From Sipunculus nudus (Eukaryota; Annelida; Sipuncula; Golfingiida; Sipunculidae): DNA of 64,000 nt. The translations under genes were made by a program, and so were the position numbers. Below the pieces are notes generated by a model. That model did no database searches. It was not told where the DNA came from and worked only from the letters and a program-made list of their open reading frames with translations. Below, piece by piece: positions 51,750 through 64,000 of the stretch. The DNA is taken from contig CM049307.1 of the NCBI GenBank assembly GCA_026874595.1, positions 38,048,862 to 38,112,861 of the forward strand. The letters are read 5' to 3'. The first letter of the stretch is position 1. Each line of letters starts with the position of its first letter.

Positions 51750-51855
51750 ATAAAGGGGCTCAATTCCCGGTCCATATCGCACTTGAACTGAAGCCGCCAA
51801 CGAGGAGAGATTGCCAGCAGGACAGAAGCCGCAGATCTTAAGAGTGCCATGGTAA
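51750..51855 (+). promoter_or_regulatory. TATA-type promoter with candidate ATG|GT first exon
   Basis: GTATAAAGGGGCTC is at about 51750. About 30 bases on, a GC-richer leader (from roughly 51780) runs through GAAGCCGCCAACGAGGAGAG to GAGTGCCATG, immediately followed by the donor GTAAGGGG. Upstream lie ATGAATATTCAT and ATTCATGCATCTCATGAAT, imperfect palindromes. A start codon ending exactly at a donor is seen in some metazoan genes, for example alpha-tubulins, but no matching second exon was found. The parent gene is unknown. Confidence 0.45.
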
Positions 51856-52790
51856 GGGGTTGAAGACCCGTAATTTGTTCTCACTTGTCTCTTTCTTGTA
51901 AATGTAATGCTTAGACTTTTGACTTTTATATCCCTTTTTAGGTCCCTTTTTTAAAGGCTTAATTTAAAAATAGTTAACTCAAGGTTTCAATAAGTTAAGC
52001 GTATTTGTTAGCCCCCGTTCACAGTAGCATATAATTTTAGTGATAATGTATTGTATAGCCAAAGAAAGCTCAAACAGTTTTAGTAGGAGCTGTTGGTCCT
52101 TCCATGTGAAAGTTTAATTTAGGGAAATACGGGGTTTTCCCATTAATTCAGAACGTGATGCATCACAAGGATTGTTAACAATGACATCCCACTGTTGGGG
52201 CATCACAGGTAACACTGTCAATGTTATTTCATTTGGCGCGTGCCGCGCTGATAATATGTAACGTAAATACGTAACTTAAATGTTACGTGTGGGTAATGGG
52301 CATAAGCTCAGGGGTATTATGTAACGTTCCCAATAGGAACCTTGCTAGGCAGTAGACCCTCATGGCATGCATGCCGTGGTATTTGAAACAGCCATAGGAG
52401 TTATGAGTATTCTGTGTATTTTTCTGATAGCTGTTTACCCCAGGTTAGCGACAGCTTGTCACCCCAAACGTCGATTTTAGATGAACTGGAGACGATGGGG
52501 TGACAGTACAAGCTATTGGGTTCGCATCAATTCTAGTATGTGCAGATGTGCACACCATTTCTGACACTACTTTTTCATTTTCATCTACTTCTCGAACTGC
52601 CATTTTCCTGAGTTAAGACAAAAAGTAACGTTATTCTGTTGGGGAAAATAATAATTATTACATCCACGGTTTACTTACGTGTATTCGTGCAGCAGTTTTT
52701 AATACCGAGGCTGGTTTTACTCGAAAAACTCGTCTCCACGTCTGTCAGCGGGAGAATCATAACTTCCGGTAGGGGATTTCCAAACGGCTA

Positions 52791-53035
52791 TGTGTAAAAC
52801 TCGGAAGTCCGAAGTCGGAAGCAAGGATTTTTTTTAAAATAAAGCAATGTTCGAAGCATAATTAAAATGTTACTACATCAATAGAAAGTACCATTTCATT
52901 TTTATTGATAGAATAAGATCTTTTCTATCATTATGTAAAAAATCAAAGTTATCCATCGGAAGTTATAGACTTATTTCTTGCTCGGTAATGCCCGGTTATG
53001 GTCCAAATAACATGTGTAAAACTCGGAAGCCAGTA
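52791..53035 (+). repeat. Left arm of a diverged inverted repeat pair
   Basis: It aligns in reverse with 56161-56430. Shared blocks in order are TAAAACTCGGAAG, GAAGTCGGAAGC, AAGGATT/AAGGAAT, TAGAATAAGATCTTT, AGTTATCCAT and CTCGGAAG. The arm itself is bounded at both ends by TGTGTAAAACTCGGAAG. Confidence 0.7.
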
Positions 53036-53537
53036 ATGGCTAATGCACTGGTCATCATGTCATCAGCAAACGTGTCAAGCATTTTCAGTTTCTTCAATAT
53101 CACATATTTTTCATATACTCAGTTTGTTTTGTAACATTAATAATGCTGTTTTTTATAATATATTATATTGATATTTTATTTCATTTTGTAAAACAAGATT
53201 ATATAATTACTCATCAATATTTTCGCTGTTACCGTTTTTTTGTGTAAACATGAAAAAAAAATAAAGATTTGATAATATTTTAAAAATTACCCTGATAATA
53301 TCATAGAGACTTAAACAGATAATTTGACAGAACCACAAATACGCCCAGTAAAAGTTTTAATGAGGGTGTTTCGAACAAAACATTTTATTTATCATGTATC
53401 AATTGAAAAACCTTTTCCTCTTCCATTGACCAAAAAATTTAATCATGATTATGAATACCTTAAACTCTTATCTATTATGTAATACTCTTTATGCCGAATT
53501 ATATTTTACATTTCATGGTCAGGTTGCACACTTTTAT

Positions 53538-53538
53538 T

Positions 53539-53602
<64 letters not shown>
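53538..53602. repeat. (TA)n microsatellite
   Basis: Alternating TA with one G interruption. Confidence 0.9.
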
Positions 53603-53607
<5 letters not shown>

Positions 53608-55244
53608 CACATTGCAATGTGATATTTTCCCCTATATGTTCCTGCTGTAAATGGAACCTGTTTCAATTCATATTTTGAAATTTTGCCAAAATAGCATAAT
53701 ATACATGATGCTTTACAAAAATTTGTTTGCTACTGATTTCATCAGACGTATCCTGCAAAATTAAAAATAAACACAAACATTAACAATACCTTGACAGAAA
53801 AAAATACACAATACATGTTTAAATAGATATGATCCCGATTGTAACATTTTACAATCATATAAAAAACAATAGTTTCTGTTTTTGCAGAACGATTCAATAT
53901 ATAATCGATATTTTAATGCAGTTAGGTACAATATTCATCAAATTAATGTTCTGAAAATTTGCAAAACCACAGGACACAAACATTTATACTTTATATATAT
54001 ATATATTTGTAAAATACGTCAACTAAAAAATTAATAAAACATCAAACAAAACATTTTGCATAGCCAAAAAAAGTTCAGTAAATGTTTAAAAATAAATTGT
54101 TACAGAGCAAATGTTAAAGATACAATAAATTCTGTTTAATTATAGAACCTGATACAAGCAACTATTAATTCCGGAGAGAAGGAGGTCCGAAAGCGCACGG
54201 TACTTCTGTATCGAGAATTCCGATTATAGTCCGGTTAATTTTGTTTCTGAGCATAAAAATATAAGAATCAAATAAAAATAGTGAGTATACACGGAATATT
54301 CAGATGCATATATTTTTATATAAAGATAAAAAATTACTATACAGCAAAAGTAGAATGGGAATATTTAATATTTTTAATTGAAATATTTATCTTAGCGGGA
54401 AATATCTTACTTGATTTATCAATCCGGTTTGGTTCCATTATTGCGTGGTGTCATCATTTTTATGTGGAATTTCAAGGAATGAATCATAAAGATGAGCAAC
54501 AGGTTCAATAAAAATGCCTATATCCCGTAGCATCTTTAAGACACCAGGTCACCTCTAGACAGACTTTTACTTGAAGCCCCAGATGTCTTACGTGTCGATA
54601 AAGATTCTATATGGTTATTTATTAAAGATTTTACATTCAAAATTGTAATTTCTTATCGAGATCCTTGTAATCTTATACAGTAATCCGAAGTTGAAGGGAG
54701 CACATTCTGTTTACATGCCCTTATCATGCACATATTATAACGTATGAGAGTGAAATCAGTTGCAAATATACTTTAAAATATTATTAAATATCCATTTATT
54801 TGAAGTTGAAATGTGATGTTGAAACATCAGGAGTGAATTTTAATATGTAAATATCAAGATTGAAAAAGTTTGAAAGAAAGAGTCAAAACTTGAAAAAGAA
54901 TTGATTTTAGTTTAAAAAAAATGATTTGCTTAAATATACAAATCGATAAGATTTTATAATCACACATGTATTAGCATGTTATATATTACCTGGACTGTTG
55001 TATCCCTTTTCTAAGATATATTTTAACTTTTTTTTTAAATATCGTAGAACTCTAACATATTGAAGGACAATTCGTTTTATATATGATACATGTATATTTT
55101 TTCCAGCGATGACCTACTGGGATATATTGAATTTTCATATTTGTTCAACGTTTGGAAAATATATTACTGTTTTTATTTTGAATGACATCGTAATTTATAA
55201 CTGTATTTTTTAATGCCGTATTAGGGTTTATTATACCATATTTA

Positions 55245-55460
55245 TTATTCAGTGGTGCATCCATAGAGGGCGCAAGCATAACACCGAGGACTCCCCATTC
55301 CCCCCCCCCCCCCATCGCAGTACCGTGTGAGTCATACACGGTCTCCCCACAGAGCTAAGCTCGGGATGGGATCGACCGTGAAAAATATCACGGCTCCTCG
55401 GCTGATACTCAGACTCGCGCACTGTGCTCTGCTGTCCGAGTCTGCATGTGCGCTCTCAGA
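55245..55460 (-). mobile_element. tRNA-derived SINE
   Basis: On the - strand a B-box-like GAGTCTGAGTATC precedes CAGCCGAGGAGCCGTGATATT, as in the SINE at 24400-24555. The 3' part carries CCGTGTATGACTCACACGG and a poly-G tract, and ends near CTCTATGGATGCACCACTG. The head is weakly preserved. Confidence 0.55.
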
Positions 55461-55902
55461 TCACAAAAGTCGGTAAAATGCAAAGATTGTCATAAGACTT
55501 TAACATATCAATTATTTTACAACGAGTACTACATTTAAATACTAGTAGTGACATTTTGCAAGTTATAAATGTATAGACGCCCATTTCATCATTGACATTA
55601 ACATGTTACGAACTTTTGAATATTTGGACTTTCGAATTTATACCGTAATGTTATAGAAATATAAATATTAACGCCCAACAACCTGCAGTTTGAATACATT
55701 GTTCCAATACATGTAGGAGTATAGTTGCGGAACAGAAAATCTTCATAATCTTTCGTTTAAGGTGCCTCAAAATGTCCTCTTTACATTACATATTTTAAAA
55801 ATTAACCCCTTCCCATACCATCCCCATGTTAATACAAATAATTTTCACAAAACATAGCCCTAGATAGGGTGAAATATATTACGTGAAAATACAATCACAT
55901 AT

Positions 55903-55905
55903 ATG

Positions 55906-55973
<68 letters not shown>
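55903..55973. repeat. (TA)n microsatellite
   Basis: About 70 bases of alternating TA with one interruption. Confidence 0.9.
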
Positions 55974-55976
<3 letters not shown>

Positions 55977-56160
55977 TTTACAAATAAAAAATTAAGAACT
56001 TATAGTTTTCCGATTATGTATCATGTTTTGTGTTATTCACGCATAAAAAGCAATATCATGCATAATCTATTTTAATATATGCATGCAACTATAATTATAA
56101 TGAAACTGCATTTGGGCTGTGGCTCTTAACTGACCACAAGTTAACCAGTACGTCTCTGTG

Positions 56161-56430
56161 ACTTCCGAGTTATACACATTGGATAACATCCCAGCACTTC
56201 TGACTGACTTCCGAGATTGCTTCCGAGCACAAAATCGTCCATAACGTTCAGATTAAAGAATGGATAACTATTATTCTTCACAGAATGATAATAAAGATCT
56301 TATTCTATCGGTGGAAAAAACAAAACGGTATTGAAGTGTTAGCATTTTGTATATGCTTTAAACTGCATTATTTATAAAACGATTCCTTGGTTTCCGGCGT
56401 CCGGCTTCCGACTTCCAAGTTTACATATAA
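56161..56430 (-). repeat. Right arm of a diverged inverted repeat pair
   Basis: The reverse complement of this segment aligns with 52791-53035. Both ends again carry the ACTTCC(G/A)AGTT motif. The arms are about 3.1 kb apart. Confidence 0.7.
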
Positions 56431-56615
56431 GACCGCGCCATGACACCTTCACTTTTGAATGAGAAGTACCGCTTTACGTGAATCGGTGCCACAGTGATGA
56501 AAGAAGGTATTAAATGTAATTATTTTTGTGTAACAACATTTTTTCTACGATGTTAAGCACATATAATACGACTTTATAAGCCTGTGATGCCAAATAATAC
56601 CAGACAGGAAATATT

Positions 56616-57076
56616 TTGATCCGACCCTTAGAATGGGCGTTCTGTTGTGACTGCCATCATGACTCCAGGCCCTATCAGTTTATTTCAGAAGGCCTGAGTG
56701 TCATGTTGTCATGGCTAACCCCAGGTGAGACCAATATGGCGAGGCTGACAGCGCAGGGGGCGCTCCAGGGAGGTTGGAAGTCTGGAGAGGCGCAGATTCC
56801 CAAACCAGCATCTGGAAGTCTGAAGAGATGCAGAGTCATAGACCAGCACCACATGGTCGACACTGGGGATGTCAACAAGGCCCAGAGAAGGTGCTTAAGT
56901 GTGGCCGGTGGAGGAGTGAGGTAGGTGTGAGATGTGACAGGAGGTATCAAGATATGGCTGGTGAGGACTGGGGTGCACAAGTCCAGCACCAAAGACCTGG
57001 AGTCTGGGTAATGACGTCAGAGTGCAGCCGATCGTGTGGGTGTCCCAGGATTTCCAACAGATCTCGTATTTTTGTT
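56616..57076. other. GC-rich island with exon-like composition
   Basis: This 460-bp stretch is much richer in G and C than its flanks and keeps frames of about 100 codons open on both strands. It contains an imperfect tandem pair of about 46 bp (GGAAGTCTGGAGAGG...CCAGCA and GGAAGTCTGAAGAG...CCAGCA). No protein family or RNA was recognised. A donor-like GAGGTAGGTG is at about 56920. It may be an exon of a transcript from the promoter near 51750, which is inference. Confidence 0.35.
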
Positions 57077-57759
57077 TAGAGTAGATACCTTTGATGTATT
57101 TGATAGGGTAAACACAGTAAAGATACATTTATCTTATATGCTGGTCTCTGTTATTATTGTGAGCCTTTAATGAGTGTGTGTGTACACGAGCGTGTGGTTC
57201 GGACAGACAGACAGACAATGACATCACAATAAAATAATACAATTTTGATGAGATTTCCTGTGTTATGTAGTGCTTTTACCTTTTTAGCAAAAAATTCTGT
57301 TATTTTCCTGCTTATCCCTGATCATATGACATTTTTATCAGAAAATACAAAAAAAGGTAAAAAATAAAATAATGCCCACCCTCACTGATTTCTGAAATAG
57401 AGTGCCTGAGAACCAAACATTTTAATTTTTTTGGCCTAACTGTCCATCAGCACAACGAGCAGCCATACAAACAGCAGCAGTCTCAATGTGTAATATACAG
57501 TCAGGCTTAAGTAACTCTGAGTCAGTTAGATATTTTACAACAAATATCTTACATGATATATGCATGAAGCTTGAGGGGGCTGAGTTATAGCTGGTAATGA
57601 AGGAGAATGACAGTGTCTGTAACAGATTATGCATTAAAAGCATGACAAAGGGGTGTGGCTATGTCTAATGCTGGAGAGCTTGACTCACAAACTGAGTATA
57701 TTCTAGGCAAGTGACTGGTTCTCCTTCATGTAGAAAGGCATCTGAATATAATATCAAAA

Positions 57760-63974
<6,215 letters not shown>

Positions 63975-64000
63975 TTAACCATAGAAAATCAAACAAATAC

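Larger units (their letters stand above)
53036..56160. other. AT-rich core of the 6-kb element
   Basis: Mostly AT-rich sequence with TA microsatellites at 53538-53602 and 55903-55973 and a SINE at 55245-55460. No transposase, cargo gene or other frame with family features was found. Confidence 0.6.
51386..57436. mobile_element. 6.05-kb PIF/Harbinger-like TIR element
   Basis: The left end is GGCCAGAAAAAATAAAAGG followed by GGTTCTCAGGCACCG. The right end, read in reverse, is GGCCAAAAAAATTAAAATG followed by GGTTCTCAGGCACTC. TAA lies on both sides (51383-51385 and 57437-57439). Its first ~105 and last ~200 bases match the 261-bp MITE at 29707-29967. Either the MITE is an internal deletion of a long element like this, or 5.7 kb was inserted into an ordinary MITE. 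No transposase was recognised. Inside are a promoter-like exon near the left end, an inverted repeat pair, AT-rich DNA and a GC-rich island. Confidence 0.7.

Noticed and set aside
56675..56992. 105-codon - strand frame
   Set aside because: The GC-rich island keeps frames open on both strands; no motif supports either strand.

Overview
The window is AT-rich, intron-rich animal DNA. Short coding exons with GT...AG junctions are separated by long introns full of transposon remnants, (TA)n and poly-G/C tracts. The tandem ependymin-related gene family and the repeat types suggest a lophotrochozoan, most likely a mollusc such as a bivalve. The species is not identified. Most long open frames here are not genes; the real exons are 57-162 bp.

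Layout. From 1 to 47,096 there is a head-to-tail array of ependymin-related protein (EPDR) genes on the + strand. Copy A (1-2032) has only its last two exons in the window. Copy B (5885-12154) and copy C (27399-32861) are complete, each with six exons and 219 codons plus stop, and with identical exon lengths and intron phases (0, 0, 1, 1, 0). Copy D (39740-47096) is a decayed duplicate most like C, with stops, frameshifts and three destroyed splice sites. From 57,760 to the right edge, on the - strand, lie the last five exons of NFU1, the mitochondrial iron-sulfur cluster carrier. Its 5' exons are outside the window.

Mobile DNA fills the rest. A 656-bp foldback element with a 7-bp target duplication sits in copy A's last intron. 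A degenerate LINE (endonuclease and reverse transcriptase) lies on the - strand at about 18.1-21.7 kb. A second LINE fragment with an inverted 5' part is at 37.4-38.4 kb. There are three copies of a short TIR element, two with 5-bp target duplications, and three copies of a GGCGGAGGC family element. A 261-bp PIF/Harbinger-like MITE in copy C shares both ends with a 6.05-kb element at 51,386-57,436 that also has TAA flanks. The large element contains a TATA-type promoter with an ATG|GT first exon, a diverged inverted repeat pair and a GC-rich exon-like island.

The EPDR proteins are secreted by inference (signal peptide, conserved cysteines, conserved N-glycosylation sequon). NFU1 is functionally unrelated and transcribed toward the array. 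The strongest unusual signals are the 6-kb element with its 261-bp relative, the foldback element, and a minisatellite in the pseudogene intron whose unit is found once at the matching place in copy C.
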